The notes beneath the pieces are model-generated. The model made no database searches, was not told where the DNA came from, and saw nothing but the letters and a program-made list of their open reading frames with translations. A stretch of 64,000 bases of DNA. Source: Clitopilus passeckerianus. Lineage: Eukaryota > Basidiomycota > Agaricomycetes > Agaricales > Entolomataceae. The stretch covers positions 806,001 to 870,000 of the forward strand of contig CALYLX010000136.1 in NCBI GenBank assembly GCA_944990035.1, in the 5' to 3' direction. Each line of letters opens with the position of its first letter. The stretch's first letter is position 1. Below, in pieces: positions 1 through 12,281 of this stretch. Both the position numbers and the translations under genes were made by a program.

Positions 1-1
1 A

Positions 2-271
2 ACTCAGGTCCCCGACGTAGTGGCCGGGACAGAGGATAAGTTAGACCCCCAAGCGGTTATGGCCTCACTGTCGATGTATGGGTTGTCGGACGAGCAGGCC
101 AAAATGCTCGAGGAGGCAATTGCTACTGCCGCTGCCGCTGCACAAGCGCAGGCGGAGGCGGAAGCAGCACTGGAGGAAAACGACGATGATGAATCATCTA
201 GCGAGGGCAGCGACACAGACGACGATGACAACGCCGGCCAACCACACCCCATGGACTGGATACCGGCGTAG
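2..271 (+). CDS. 3' end of an acidic, alanine-rich protein (partial)
   Basis: An open frame enters from the left edge and runs to a TAG at 269-271, giving about 89 C-terminal residues. A short helical stretch (GLSDEQAKMLEEAI) is followed by an Ala/Gln/Glu run and then a very acidic tail (ENDDDESSSEG, then an SDTDDDD block) ending in PMDWIPA. Acidic tails like this are common in nuclear or chromatin proteins, but no domain is visible and I do not recognise the family. The start lies outside the window. Confidence 0.55.
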   Translation, partial: TQVPDVVAGTEDKLDPQAVMASLSMYGLSDEQAKMLEEAIATAAAAAQAQAEAEAALEENDDDESSSEGSDTDDDDNAGQPHPMDWIPA

Positions 272-1276
272 ACAGAGCTCCGCATGCCACCGCCTGACAC
301 GTCGATCTTCAAAAAGGTAAGGTCCTTGCATTCGAGATTCTTCGTTGCATCTTCTGAACCTTTGTCCTAGTCAATTTACTTCATTCTACAAATCTACCGT
401 AAGGACAAGTCGCGGACATCGATTACATATGCGCATTAGAGCCAGGACGCTGCTCACCTCAAGAATCTACATCTTCGCGGGCGGAACTGTTCGTATCGGG
501 TGGTCGTACCGCACTTTGACGTACGAGTCTATTCGTCGCCATGTTTCCTGACTTTGCGCGGACTCTTTCTGCCAGGCAGCAGCTATCAGCTGTGCGGGGG
601 AAAAGTTCCCTTTTATCGGGGTGACCGGCCGAGATCCTGGGCGTCGTTGAGGCGCGGGCGGGTCGGCACCCATGACGACCTGTATGCGCTTGAGTGGTCG
701 GGCAGGGTTCTGGACGAGGACTGGTGCTTACCGAAGGGGTGACAAGGGTTCTCGAGGATGATGAAAGAGATTGTACCGACATTTATATGGCATTGATGGA
801 GAAAGGGGCGAGGAATGTTTGCATTCTTCTGGCGTCTCAAGCGGATAGACAGGACGTTCTAAAGCTCACGTCCAGGCAGCTAGAGCCTCGATAATACAAA
901 GGGATTACTGTTTTGGGAAGGTTGAAAGGGGCAAGCTTCCATTCTCGGACATGTGGTTTCCGAACATGATGCTTGCCTGCACGCCGAAGCATGGAGAACA
1001 TATTTCATTGTCAACGTTTTCTCCTCATTTCTGGCAGTTTTACTCGTCATTGCAGTTTATTATCATTAGATACGGGTCAGATGATTACCAAAATACAAGG
1101 CAGATAAATTATGATTTAGGATGCGCGCCAGGTGCCTGAGATTCTCGTATACAGCCACCTGGAAGGAGAAACCGGAAATCCTTAGCGTTGTTGATCAGAT
1201 ACCGCGGTAGTCCAACGGCTGATTTTGAACTATAAGGAAGACTGAGCGACTGGTCAACAACTCGGTTGAGGGGGGC
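272..1276. other. Intergenic, about 1 kb, no convincing gene
   Basis: This lies between the 3' ends of the left-edge gene and the GT17 gene, which converge. No frame shows a splice pattern or a family I know. The only ATG-started ORF that looks at all protein-like is on the minus strand at 673-467 (68 codons). Confidence 0.5.
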
Positions 1277-2450
1277 TTACGGTTCAAGGTTCATCTGGGA
1301 GAGAAGATCTCGATACTGCAACGGGGAACGCAGAGTTCGTATCAGAGAACATGTGTATCAAAGCATAAAACATACGCTGTACGCCTCTGGCAGCATGCCA
1401 AAGATCTCCTTGCCATGACAGATGGTGTCTTGGATTCTCCGCGGGTCCAGAAGCCTCATGTTTCCACCGATGCGGTCAGAATGCGAGAACCCAGTCATCT
1501 TGACGATGTATTCCTCGATGGTTCTGAAGCAATAACTGCAGTGCCATCCGGCGTCCGCGAGAACGCGCTCAGTGCTCTTGGAGTGCCGGTAGTAAACATT
1601 GTTGCGCCACATGTGGACGGACGATCGCCAGCTTGACATATCCAGGTACCATTCGAAGCTGTAATTGTGGGGTTCATTCTCGGACATTGTTGAAAACAAG
1701 TATTTCCTTACCTGTACCAGAAGTTGCGAAGCTGCAGATGGATTGAGGGCCCGAAATCACAGGCTTTGAGGAGCGCAATTGTATGCTTCGCCGGTATCTC
1801 ATCCACGTCGGACATGATTATCATTGACTCGACGTTCGCAGGAAGGGACTTGACGTGACCACGAAGTAGTGAAGTCATCGCGTCACGAGTCGCTGCTTCA
1901 ACGTCCCATGGAGAGCCATTCGGCGGCAGAGGATAGCCTGGTAAGCTGAAAATAATGGAGAGGTTAAACCGCAGCAATGTCAGGATTATTCCTTGACGTA
2001 CAATTGGTAGATAACCTTGTCGTCGAATTTAGCGAACCTAGCCCGGTTATTGCGAAAGTAAGTTTCCTTGGGCAGACCGGTAAACGTGGCATTGGATTCA
2101 ATGATGAAGAATTTGTCCACAACCGAGTCCAGCTCGTTCATACGGATCTCAAGCAGGTCAACTTCGCTGCTCATGAGAACCGCGTCCAGGACCTGAACGT
2201 CATTTCCTCCTCTTCGGTTCCATCCATGTAACTGGCATGTGTTCTGGTCCATCTCCATTCCTTCGGCATAATAATGTGGTACAATATCCTTCGGACCATC
2301 TGCTTTGTCCCAAAGAGGCCTTGTTGCGTAGGACAGTGTATTTCGGATTTGGTATTGGTATTGAATGACGAGATGAACAAGACTAAGGAAGAGTATAAAG
2401 GCCGCAAGTAAGACGAGGACCAGCCTGGGGCGTCTGAAGAGGTGGGCCAT
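1277..2450 (-). CDS. Glycosyltransferase family 17 (MGAT3-like N-acetylglucosaminyltransferase)
   Basis: Exons read 2450-2002, 1945-1712, 1658-1376 and 1315-1277, all GT-AG, giving 334 aa. The protein is a type II Golgi-like membrane protein: a short basic N-terminus, then one hydrophobic anchor (about residues 9-30), then a lumenal domain. GT17 hallmarks are present in order: VDKFFIIESNATFTG, FLPGYPLPPNG, the DXD-type metal/sugar-nucleotide motif IIMSDVDEIP, NFWYYSFEWYL, and the C-terminal GWHCSYCF, MTGFSHSD and LPEAYSYRDL. Family members add GlcNAc to the beta-mannose of N-glycans (bisecting GlcNAc in animals). The fungal acceptor is not established and is inferred only. The ATG at 2450 directly precedes the anchor, and a 13-codon last exon restores the conserved end. 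The gene is intact. Confidence 0.85.
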
Positions 2451-2582
2451 GTTGTGACGACTAAAGGCTGCACAGCAACAAATAGTGGTTGGACATTCGC
2501 GCCCGTTCTGAAAAGGTATACATAAATATGATTGCTGATGCCGATGATGATGAAACAGATATTTGTCAGGTATACATGGTAA

Positions 2583-3142
2583 CTACATAGTAACATCGCA
2601 GAAGCCTCTGATCAAGGTTGGGATTGGTGAAGGTGAAGGTGCCATTGCGGATTGAGGCGCGGAGAGCAACCCGTTCGAAATGCTTGTGACCAGAAGAAGT
2701 GGCGTCTGAAAAGACGATTATGTTTCTGCCTCAGGAAGAGCCATCATCGTGATCTTACCTTGGCTGATAAGGATCCTGGCTGTGCTCCAACTTGCTCATC
2801 AAACGAGTCCGAACGTTGAAGGAGAAAGTTGACACGTCGGTTATCTTGCTTTCGGTTCTTCGCTGTAGGAGGGTTCAATTGCATGCCCTGGCTAATAGAC
2901 CGCCTCAGGCTCGACGAAGGCGTCTTGGGCCTCATCGAGTAATGGACAGTTGGCTGATTCGGCGAAGACGGTGTGACTGAGATCGATCGAATTCCTTGAT
3001 TGTATCCTCGAGGTAGCAAAATGGTCAAGCTTGTCGTCTCCGATGAAGAGGTCGGGAACGCGGATCGAGGGAGAGCGCTCACAACGGTTGAACTCGATGA
3101 AAGAGGTGCTGTATATGCAGGGGATTGTGCTGCGCTCGGCAT
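2583..3142 (-). CDS. Hypothetical Ser/Pro-rich small protein
   Basis: A minus-strand frame from the ATG at 3142 runs to a good donor (AAG|gtaaga). It can be joined to a short last exon ending at TAG 2583-2585. The product would be low-complexity and Ser/Thr/Pro-rich, with a basic patch (KNRKQDNRRVN). A second overlapping frame (3149-2892) also stays open, so the correct frame is uncertain. It may be the 3' part of the coiled-coil gene just upstream. I recognise no family. Confidence 0.3.
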
Positions 3143-3310
3143 AAGACATAAAAGTGGCTTAGTGAATCTCGGGCTAGCCGAGTATGGGGCGTCGACATCC
3201 CTCAAAAGAGTTCAATCTAAAGAAGTCCTATAGAAAATAGATATTGCCTACCGTAGAGAGGTTGTGTCGCCTTGAGCATATTTTTCAATACCTTTAGCAT
3301 GCTCGGAAAG

Positions 3311-3941
3311 CTAACCAAGCTTAGCAAGATCAAACTGCCGACAATGGAGAATGCTCACAGCCTGTTGAACCCTTGCCTTGGCTCGTTCTGTGATTGTTTC
3401 CCGGATCTGATCCATGAGAAGAGACTTTATATGGTCGAATAGGCGATCTTGAACCATGGTCTTCAACAGAATCTGAAGATTCTGCATCATGTTCTCATGC
3501 CGGGTAACTTGTTCTCGTAGTTTCCGTCTGGCTTCTCCCACCTTAGACAATCAGATGAAGTAAAAGTGAACGAAAGAAAGCACCTACTTGCTCTGCTGTT
3601 TTTATAGCAGGAGCAAATTGAGTGATTTTCTCGGTCTGCTTTTCGAATGCAGCAATGGATGAGTTGATAGCAGCGGTTGTCTGCTTGAATGTTGCGAGGA
3701 GTTCTGCAACCGCTTGCAAGTCGGGATTGATAATATCCGGTCGCAATCCATTATCGCCAGCTTTCTATCGAGGGCACGGTAGGTTAACCTATGGTAGCTA
3801 GGGAGGAAGGGAGCTTACTCGAGTTGGCCGAGCCAGTTGGGTAGGATTGGTATAATTCGGAGGGATGAGTAGCCTTAGATTTCGAGGCTTCTCGGTGAGT
3901 GTCAGTGTTGTGGAATGCGACTTCGATGTGGCCAATGCCAT
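3311..3941 (-). CDS. Hypothetical coiled-coil protein, 176 aa
   Basis: Three exons (3941-3819, 3764-3588, 3541-3311) with clean GT-AG borders give 176 aa. A short Pro-rich N-terminus (LRLLIPPNYTNP) is followed by two amphipathic helical blocks. The first (LQAVAELLATFKQTTAAIN) and the second (GEARRKLREQVTRHENMMQ onward) look like a coiled coil. There are no membrane segments and no catalytic motif. An upstream in-frame ATG at 3998 is an alternative start. I do not recognise the family. The reading frame immediately downstream also looks coding-like (SEHAKGIEKYAQGD), so the C-terminus may be longer than modelled. Confidence 0.55.
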
Positions 3942-4649
3942 AGAGATAACGTTTATTACAAGAACCCCGTCATCACATCCTGACTGGAATTTATACAAGT
4001 GCTGGTACCGTATGGGAGCCTACTCGCACGAACATGTGGCCGCAATGCGCCCACAGAGCCACAGCACACGAGGCTATCTTCACATTATTGCCATGCTTAG
4101 GCAGCGTTTATTGACCATCCAGCCATAAGAATGCGTGAATTGCAAGAGAGAGCCCGCCAGGTCCCAGAGCACAGTCTCCGGATACTGTCTACGTTCCTGT
4201 CTGAGTCGGGGCCATTCCTCTTTGTGGTTTACAACAAAGCGATGGACGTGATATGCATTGAAAGGATTAACCTCGTGCTGGCAAGTATATCACTGCTACA
4301 CGAGAGTGGTCTGTGAATCTGAAGCATGTGAAGGTTGGCGTGAAGAAGGATAATTACGATTACCAAACCTTATCGAGAGAAAGTTCCCATCAAGGACCCC
4401 TCAGGACATGTGAAACGGGAGAAAAAATATTTATTGAGGTTGAGCTACGATAGGATAGGGTTTCGCTATGAGGCCCTTGCTCTAGGGCAAGAAAATAAAG
4501 GAGGCATAAGTTCGGAATTTCGAAAGTGTACGATAATTTATGGTCAAAGTGGATGTAAGTAATACAGGCTCAGGATGAGATAATGCTACACGAGGATGAA
4601 ATGACAGGCCAGCTGCACGCAGCTTGACTAGATGGGTATGGGTATGGGT
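3942..4649. other. Intergenic, about 700 bp
   Basis: This is the 5' region of the coiled-coil gene and the 3' side of the Bud4-like gene, both on the minus strand. I see no supported ORF and no tRNA-like B box. A short direct repeat, gggtatgggtatgggtt, lies at the Bud4 3' UTR boundary (4634-4650). Confidence 0.4.
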
Positions 4650-7600
4650 TTATCGCTGTGCCCCTCTTGGTACTAGCCAAGACGGTGAAGAGTTCGTTGT
4701 TTGTGGGGTTCCACTGTGTGATGAGGGATGTGACGGGGTAGAATGGGAGGCCTGTGTAACTACCCCTTTCGAGGCCTCTTCCTGTCTTTGCCAGAGAAGT
4801 TCAGCCCATAGTGGATGGGGTGGGATGTGGCCGATCAGTGCACGGAAGATGTCAAGCCTACATAATGAAGGTCAACAGAAGGCATGGGACTACGATCGTC
4901 GAACTCACCATCGAGCCTTCTCCTCGTCAGAATCAGCAAAGAATGTGATGAATTGCTCGTTGGGGAAGAGCAAGCAGAGTGAGCGTTCCACACCACATAC
5001 ACCGCCGTCTTCGTAATCCCTTTTCCGTGACTTGGCGGCGTTTTCACGGTCTTGATTGTCCTCCACGCCGATGGCTTTCTTGAGATCAATGGTCGCGGTA
5101 GCCTTTTTGGTCACATCGTTGAAGGCCACCAAGCTGGAGCCAATAACTCGGAACCGCCGTCTGCGCCAAGTCTGAAGTATAATATGAGTATTAAAGCCGG
5201 GCGAGTAGGTTTCAAAAACATACGTTGCAGTCGCCCCCCAGCTGAGTCAGTGTTCCTTCAAAGTACGTTACTTTGTGCCAATTGAGATGCCTGAGCCCGC
5301 GCAGGCATTCGTCCAAACTTTGAGGGAGTTGCTCTGGTGGCACTCCCGGGAGGGGTGGGAGCCTGAAGATCTGTAGAACGATCTCCCCAACCTGACACGT
5401 TGAAAGCTTGCCACCCAATTCAACTCGTTGACCGATGAGAGGATAGCTCGTCTCAAAGAGACGGGTATCACAACGATGAGCGATTTCCTTGAACGAGACA
5501 AATGCCCTAGCGAGAGTGCAATCGGGCTTCAAGTATCTTGCTAGGTTGTTGGTTATGCGCTGTGGGGCCTGAGCGGGCTGGAGTTGGGGTGGAGGTGGTT
5601 GGACGATTTTGTCTTTGGAGGACTTCTTCGGAGAAGAAGAGAAGAAGCTGCGCATGCCCCTTGACGATGATTGTTGTACGACCGGTGGGGGTGGAGCAAT
5701 CGGTCTTGGTGGTGGAATTGTTGGAAGGACATCTTTGAATTGTTGCACGATGTGAGGATCCCGGCGTATCTTTAGGGTCAGCGTGAATTCGAGTTTGCTG
5801 TGTTCGATCCTATTCTCTGTGTTAAAAAAGGGAACGCCTGCGCAGATGTCGACTACTCACAGTTCAAATTCTTGATCGATACGGGTCTCTCTGCCAAGCT
5901 GGCACTCAGGCGTGCTCACGAAATGAATGCCATTATTGAGAGTACATGTAAGGGCAGTGGGTTCAACAGGCAAAGGTACATCAAGAGCCTTGACTCCCAT
6001 AACTATTTGCACTGTTAGCATTGCAATACCACTATCTTTGAATAGTCACTCACCCTTGACAAAGACCTTGCCATAAGCTTTGGCACTCTTCTCCTGAGCT
6101 CGATACTCCCTAATCTGTTTGGCATATTCATTCTAAAATATGCCCTGGTTAGGAATGAGGTAGTAAGCTGTTGTCGTGTCACTTACCATATCGGAGGGTC
6201 GACGGATGGCCTTCCATGCCTTATCAGCAAGGTCATACTCCTCTGTTGTGCTGATAGCCTGGTTCGAAGAGGCATAGATGGTTTCGCGTTCCCGCACCAA
6301 ATACTGAGAAAGACATGTTAGGAGAATGAAACCACCATCTGATAATGACCGACCTTCTTGTTCTTGTCCTGAGGACGTTCCTTCAGCTTCTGAAGCTCCT
6401 TCTCGATGCTATCACTCAAGCCCACACCAGCAACATCTAAGAGGATGTCCTCCTTTTGGCAGTATCAACATCACCTGTGCTCAGACTTCTCCGTCGCGAC
6501 GGCCGCGCCACCCCGAGATGTTGACTTCCAGCATTCTCCTTGGTTTGAGCAGGCCGGCTGCTATAAACGTCAGTTTCGTCGTCATCATCGTCATAACCTT
6601 CTTCCTGGCGTCGGGCTGCTCGCCTCTTTTGAAGAATCATCTGTTCCCTAGCCTTGATGTTATCTTTCGGGGGTGGTGCAGGTGCGGCGGGTGGAGGTGG
6701 AGGTGGCATAGGTTGCCTTGCCCGAAAGTCATCGTAGAGCATAGAGTCGGTCATGGACCGTTCAATGTGACTGGGAGCAGGAGAGGGCAGCGAAGACGTC
6801 CTTCGCCGTTGTACGTAAGGGGTACCTTGAGCACCGGCAACATCATCCATGAGTCGGTCCAAAGCGCTCCTCATGTCCATATCGACATCGACGTCACCCA
6901 TCTTCATGCTGGCATTGGCAGGATCCAGAAGGCTCGCATTTTGAGCAACGCCCGATGTATCGGCATCTTCAGCGGAGCAGTTGACAGACCATTCGTCAAT
7001 GCTGGTTTCAAAGTTGCTACCAAGATCAAAATCAAGCTTCCCAGCCGCGATAGGTTGGTCGAGTTCGACGATCTTACTGACTCTTTCGAATGACTTGTAA
7101 TCCTGTGAATGGTGCCGTAAATGCTCGTCCTCTTGCACGTCCATATGGTCCTCAACTTCTTGTCTCATAGGTAGTTCCATAGATTTCTCTTTGGTGTGAT
7201 CAAGAGAAATGCGGCTGGTATTGGCGGAAGATGGAGCGGGGCTGGTCCCCCGACTGCTGAAATCATGCTGCGATAAATCTTCTGATTGCCTCCTGCTGGC
7301 AGCAGGGCTGTAACGGTCTGAGACACGGCCATTGGAATGGAAAGATGATTGGCTATGACGAGGGAATTGGAAGCCAGGGTTCAACTGGGTCGTCACATCA
7401 GTTGCCGAAGAGTGGCGGGAGCTGGACGGGCGAGCTTCCACTGCGGTATCTAGGATCTCGGGGATGTAGATGGTGTTGGTCTTCAACGCTTTTATAAGCC
7501 CCGATATAAGATAATGGGGAGTGGTTTGGCTTACCTCTCCATCACTACGCATTGAATCGTGGTGAGCATTCTCCATGTCATCATCTATGGAATGTTCCTC

Positions 7601-9367
7601 AAGATGGAAGGGTGAATTGCTTGCCTCAGCTTGTTCTTGCATGCTGTCTGTGTGAAGATAAGTTGGCGACTCATCTTCTATGGGATAGGAGGACTCACGG
7701 TAGCTAGCTTCAAAGGAAAGGTATGCCTCTCCGGCGTCTGGGTTGGAGATTCTTCGAGTAGGCCTCGCCGGAGAGGGCGAAGCCGGAAGCTGAGCGACAT
7801 CGTCTCGAGGGCTCGCTGCATCCCCACCGGATTGTTCAGAATGAGCCGACCTTTCTGAAGTAGGTGTGGATATTCTGGCGAATCGACTAGGCGGCGTCTG
7901 CGGGAGAGCCCTCGACGGTATTCCAGAGGAAGAACCTGGCCGAGGAGAGCCTATAGATTGTCGTGAAGATGGCCTTGGCGGAATCTGAGGGGAAGGAATT
8001 GGGGAAGTGGTTTGCGCGCGAGCCGCTACTGGACTCGAGTGTGTGTTCGGTTGCGGAGAGAAGTCATGGATATTGTGCAAGGATGGTGAGCGAGAATGAT
8101 GGCGACGGAATCGTGCAAGCACGCCTTGATCGTCATCGTCATCGTCATTACCAATTTGCTGGGAGAAAGAACTATCAAAGTTGAGTTCTCGTTCAACATG
8201 CGCGTTGTGATCTGCAAATTCTTCAGCGTGATGGGGGCTGTGCATATCCCCAGCTGGGGGTAAATTTGAGGACGCAAAGAGGTCATCCACCAAACCAGAG
8301 ATGCTGTCTTCGGTATTCATGCCCATATCTTCTAGAACAGGGCCGGACTCTGCAGACAGGTTGGCGCCATGAACATCATCGTCAGCGAAGCCAAATTCCT
8401 GGTGGCCTTGAGGCTCAAATTGCATATCGTTTGGGCCTTGGTTTCTGTGGAAGAATGGGTCATCCTCTTGAGGACTGCAATCAGAGGTATTTTCAGGATG
8501 GCCGCCGTCGAAGAGGTCTTCATCCTCTTCAGCGTCGTCACGATCGAACTCAACCACTTCCATGCGTTCATCCCACGTGACAGTCTTTCGACGTTCCCTT
8601 TTGTACCCGGTGCTCACACGAGGTCCATGCATACGTCGAGAAACGAGGTTTGAGCGACCGGGAGAAGGTCCAGTGCTGTTTGATGGAGTGGGGGGGTTGA
8701 GGGGAGGAGCAGGCTGTGGCGAGGGAATCGAAGGTGGAGAGTCATGCGAACTGCTGGACCTGTTCGTTGTAATATTTGAAAGAGGGGCGGAGGGTTCAGG
8801 GGCCGGGGAAGGCTCCACTACATTGGGTGCTCCTGTGCTACGGAAAGGACTTTTAGAAACATGTGACTTGTTGACAAGGCCTTGGTAGCTCTTCGACTGC
8901 CGCCGTTCCCGCTTGAGGGCGAAAGGTCGATCGTTTTCATCCTCGGCCTGATTGTGTATTGAGACTGGCCTGGGCCGCTTCTCTCCAGAAACCCTTCGGG
9001 TGACCGGGAACGGAATGGCGGCAGTCTTGGGCGGCCTGGCAGGTTGTGGAATGCCCGAGGTCTTGAATGGTGATTTTGAAACAAGATTATTTGTGGCCAC
9101 ATGCTTATAGCTAGACGAGGAGCGTCGGTTGAGACGCTGGCCAGGTTGTTCTGGTAATGGGCGTGAGGATGATGAAGAGGTTCGTTTCGATATTCTTAAA
9201 GGCGAAGTTATCGACCCATTGCCTGAATCTGAGTCTTGGGATGATGGTCCTCCATTGTTTGACGAAGGGGACGAGAGCCATCCCAAGCCCGAATCACGAA
9301 TTATGGACGACTTGATAGGATCTGGCGACAGGAGCCTATCTCGTAGAGGTGACTTTACAGCAGCCAT
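4650..9367 (-). CDS. BUD4: Anillin/Bud4-type septation protein (anillin-homology plus PH domain)
   Basis: Eight exons (9367-6475, 6436-6354, 6303-6187, 6132-6054, 6002-5861, 5809-5224, 5171-4909, 4857-4650) keep one frame and give 1456 aa, close to yeast Bud4. The first about 960 residues are disordered and Ser/Pro-rich, with repeated SP and TP sites. Then come a helical linker, an anillin-homology region (ARAFVSFKEIAHRCDTRLFET) and a C-terminal PH domain (TWRRRRFRVIGSSLVAFND ... SLCLLFPNEQFITFFADSD ... KARWLDIFRALI). Family members scaffold septins and the contractile ring at division sites. The 38-nt intron between exons 1 and 2 is unusually short, but it is needed to keep frame. The many SP/TP sites suggest CDK/MAPK control (inference). 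The P450 upstream is divergent. Confidence 0.85.
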
Positions 9368-9763
9368 GGTGGCAGCACAGTGCCAACGCCTTCAATCTAG
9401 TCGTGCAGAATTGTCGTGGTCGCTGCAGAAAACGATGAGCAGCGATCTAAGAGGAAAGGGTTCAAAGAATGGCAGTTCAACCAACGAGAGGTGGTGCAAC
9501 GTGGGAAATCGTTGCAACACAGCGGGCGCGTCAGTCATGTGACCGCGACACGCCTTTGTTCCGAATCCCGAACCTCTTTTCCGTCACTTTGCACATTCGA
9601 TCAATGATAGCAGTCAACTGCACCCGAAGTCGTTCTCAGATGACCGCAGTGGGACTGTTGTGAACGTTGCCGGCGCCCGGGGACAACTATCATGGGATTC
9701 TGTGAAGAAGTAATGGGTATTTAGACTTGGGTGACATCAAGTCGTGTCCAACAGCCATCCATC
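9368..9763. promoter_or_regulatory. Divergent promoter region, Bud4-like / P450
   Basis: About 400 bp separate the Bud4 ATG (minus) from the P450 ATG (plus). I see no strong TATA element close to either start. No coding signal is convincing. Confidence 0.4.
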
Positions 9764-12136
9764 ATGACACTATCGGACTTGAAGTTGCCACTTCCTGAGC
9801 TTCATCCTCAGTTCTGGGCTATAGTGATCCTAAGTAAGTACCCGGCCACCCACGTGCTGACGTTTCTCACAAGGCACAGTCTCTCTTGGCTGGATTGTAG
9901 CCTATCGCTTATGGATCTACCCTTCCTTGCTCTCACCTCTGAGGCATGTGCCAGGACCACCTCTTGGACACTGGATCTTTGGACAATCTCCCGCTATAAT
10001 CAAGAGTGAAAGTGGGATACCGCAGAGAGAATGGGTGAAACAGTACGGACCGGTCGTTCGTGTTCTTGGCCCGATCGGGATTGAACGATTGGTATTCATG
10101 CGGCCAGAGGCTCAGCACCAAATTCTAGTCAAGGGTTGGTTGCAACACCCTCGCGTACGGTAGAAAGCATTTGCAATTCTCGACTCATACTAACCATCCC
10201 CTGGTAGCCGGCTTTCATGAGGCACATTCTCGGCTTGGTCACTGGCTATGGTCTACTCACCGTAACAGGCGACGAGCATAGGCGGATGCGCAAGGCTATG
10301 AATCCTGCCTTCTCCTTACAGAATCTAATGGCACGTAAGTTGATGAATCAACATTCCGTACGCGCACTATCCAGACTCAATGATGATACAGAAACCGACA
10401 TGTACCATGAATCTGTCAATGCGTCAGCACTTGCCAATCTCTAAATTTTGCAATGACCTGACTCTCCCGATCAAGGCTTGTTGATTTGCTCAAGAAACAG
10501 ATTGACCAAGAACCAAACCCCAAAGAGGGCAAGGTGTTCAAGGTTTATGAATGGAGTAGGTATTTCTTGTATACTTTGGCGCTCTTGGAGTTGACACCCC
10601 ATCCAGTGAGCAAAGCCACTCTGGATATCATCTGCGAAACAGCATTTGGCTACAAAGCTGATTCCTTACACAACCCACATAATGAGCTTGCTGAAGCCTA
10701 TGAAGACCTGCTCAGTCTCCAATCTGGTATGAACGTTGGATTGATTCATATTTCAGCGCAGCTTATTCATGCTTACTAGGTCCGAACCTGGCGAAGATCG
10801 CCAGCCTGATGGCAGTTCCAGGAGCACCCAGATTTTTGGCTTCCGACTTTGCCTACAAGCATCGTCACTGGTTCAGCAAGATACCGCTCTTCGGTATAGC
10901 GATGCCACTTTTAAAACGCGCACTTGCTGACCATTCCTAATTCATAGCCGCCTTCTCGACTCTTGTCCATTCAATGCATCGAATCAAGAAGGTCTCCGCC
11001 GGGATGCTGCGGGAGAAGATGCAAGATACCTCCGTCCAATTGTCTGATATCGCAACCAAGCGGGATATCATGAGCTTGCTCATTCGCGCCCGCAAAGCAG
11101 ATCTGGCAAAGGACAGTTCCACCTACGCCATGAGTGATCAAGCCATGATGGATCAAGTTGTATGTACCAGCTGCTACCCTACTCCGCCCTGTGATTTCAT
11201 ACATTTGTCCGCAGTTAACCTTCTTGGGAGCCGGCCATGAAACAACTGCTACCGGCCTGACATGGGTAGGTTCCAAACTCGGTTTCCCAAACTACCACTA
11301 GAAGCTGAGGTATATTCACAGACTTTATGGCTTCTGGCTAACGACCCCGAATCACAAAGAAGACTTCGTGAAGAGGTTGCACCTGTTTTGCCGACCCAAG
11401 GCCAGATTATCGCGCCCTGAAGGATCTGTCGTTCTTGGATTGCGTCGTGTGCGTAACAGACCCCCACAACAGATCAGTCTATTGACAATTGTTCGTAGTA
11501 TGGAAAGCCTGCGTTTGCTTCCTCCAGTTCCTCTGACTGTCCGCACAACTACGAAGACGGACTACATCGATGGCATCTTAGTGCCCAAAGGAACTCTATT
11601 GACCATTCCGGTGAGTCAAACTAGCTTTTGACATGGCAGGATAGTTGACGTTGTATGAAGATTCGCGTCGTGAATACTTGGAAGGTGATCTGGGGCGAAG
11701 ATGCCGAGGAGTATGCACCTCATACCATTGTAACCCTCACAGACACACTGACAAGATGGTTGCCACTTTCAGGTTTAATCCCAGCCGTTGGCTCAACCTT
11801 CCGAAGGACTATCATCCCGCATACTCGATGCTCTCTTTCATCGCCGGACCCCATGCATGCATTGGCAAGACTATGGCAATCATCGAGATGAAAACAGTTC
11901 TTGCGTAGGTTCATAGCCTTCTTAGAAGACTGCACGCTAACCCCAGCATCCCGTGCAGCAACTTGATCGCTAATTTCTCATTTGAACCTGCATATACGGG
12001 TCAGACCATTAAACCAGCAGCTGCAATTACGATGAGTACGAAGTCTAATTTGACGAATATGAACAATCGCGGCTGACGAAGACTGATTTCAATAGAACCT
12101 ACGGACGGGATGCCCCTTCTTGTAAAGAGGGTTTAA
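9764..12136 (+). CDS. Cytochrome P450 monooxygenase, one apparent frameshift
   Basis: Fifteen exons can be joined, with first codons MTLSDLK at 9764 and TAA at 12134-12136, giving about 541 aa if one missing base is allowed. An N-terminal anchor (LSTVSLGWIVAYRLW) is followed by a Pro hinge (VPGPP). The C-helix signature DEHRRMRKAMNPAF, the I-helix GAGHETTATGLTW, ExxR in MESLRLLPP and the haem loop FIAGPHACIG (Cys ligand present) are all seen. Exon 10 (11322-11448) is one base short: the frame reads LREEVAPVLPT, then breaks near 11389-11400, and continues in another frame as PRPDYRALKDLSFLD. The gene is otherwise complete, so this is either a recent pseudogene or a sequence error. The substrate is unknown. 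Confidence 0.85.
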
Positions 12137-12281
12137 TATACTTTTTATTTGAATCGTGCTTAGTCTGGACACTAAACAAAGTCTATTATATATAACCATT
12201 TTGCTATCGATACTTAGAATTCTATAGGTATATTTAATATAAGGGATCAAGAAGTAAACCGCGTTCTAGGCTTCTAGGTTT

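Noticed and set aside
459..782. Overlapping minus-strand ORFs (107 and 68 codons) and a plus-strand ORF at 500-742
   Set aside because: Two frames compete and none has a domain or splice support. The 68-codon one starts with ATG and is only mentioned as a possibility.
6326..7093. 255-codon plus-strand ORF within the Bud4-like gene
   Set aside because: It is antisense to a Ser/Pro-rich exon with strong minus-strand coding continuity; a shadow ORF.
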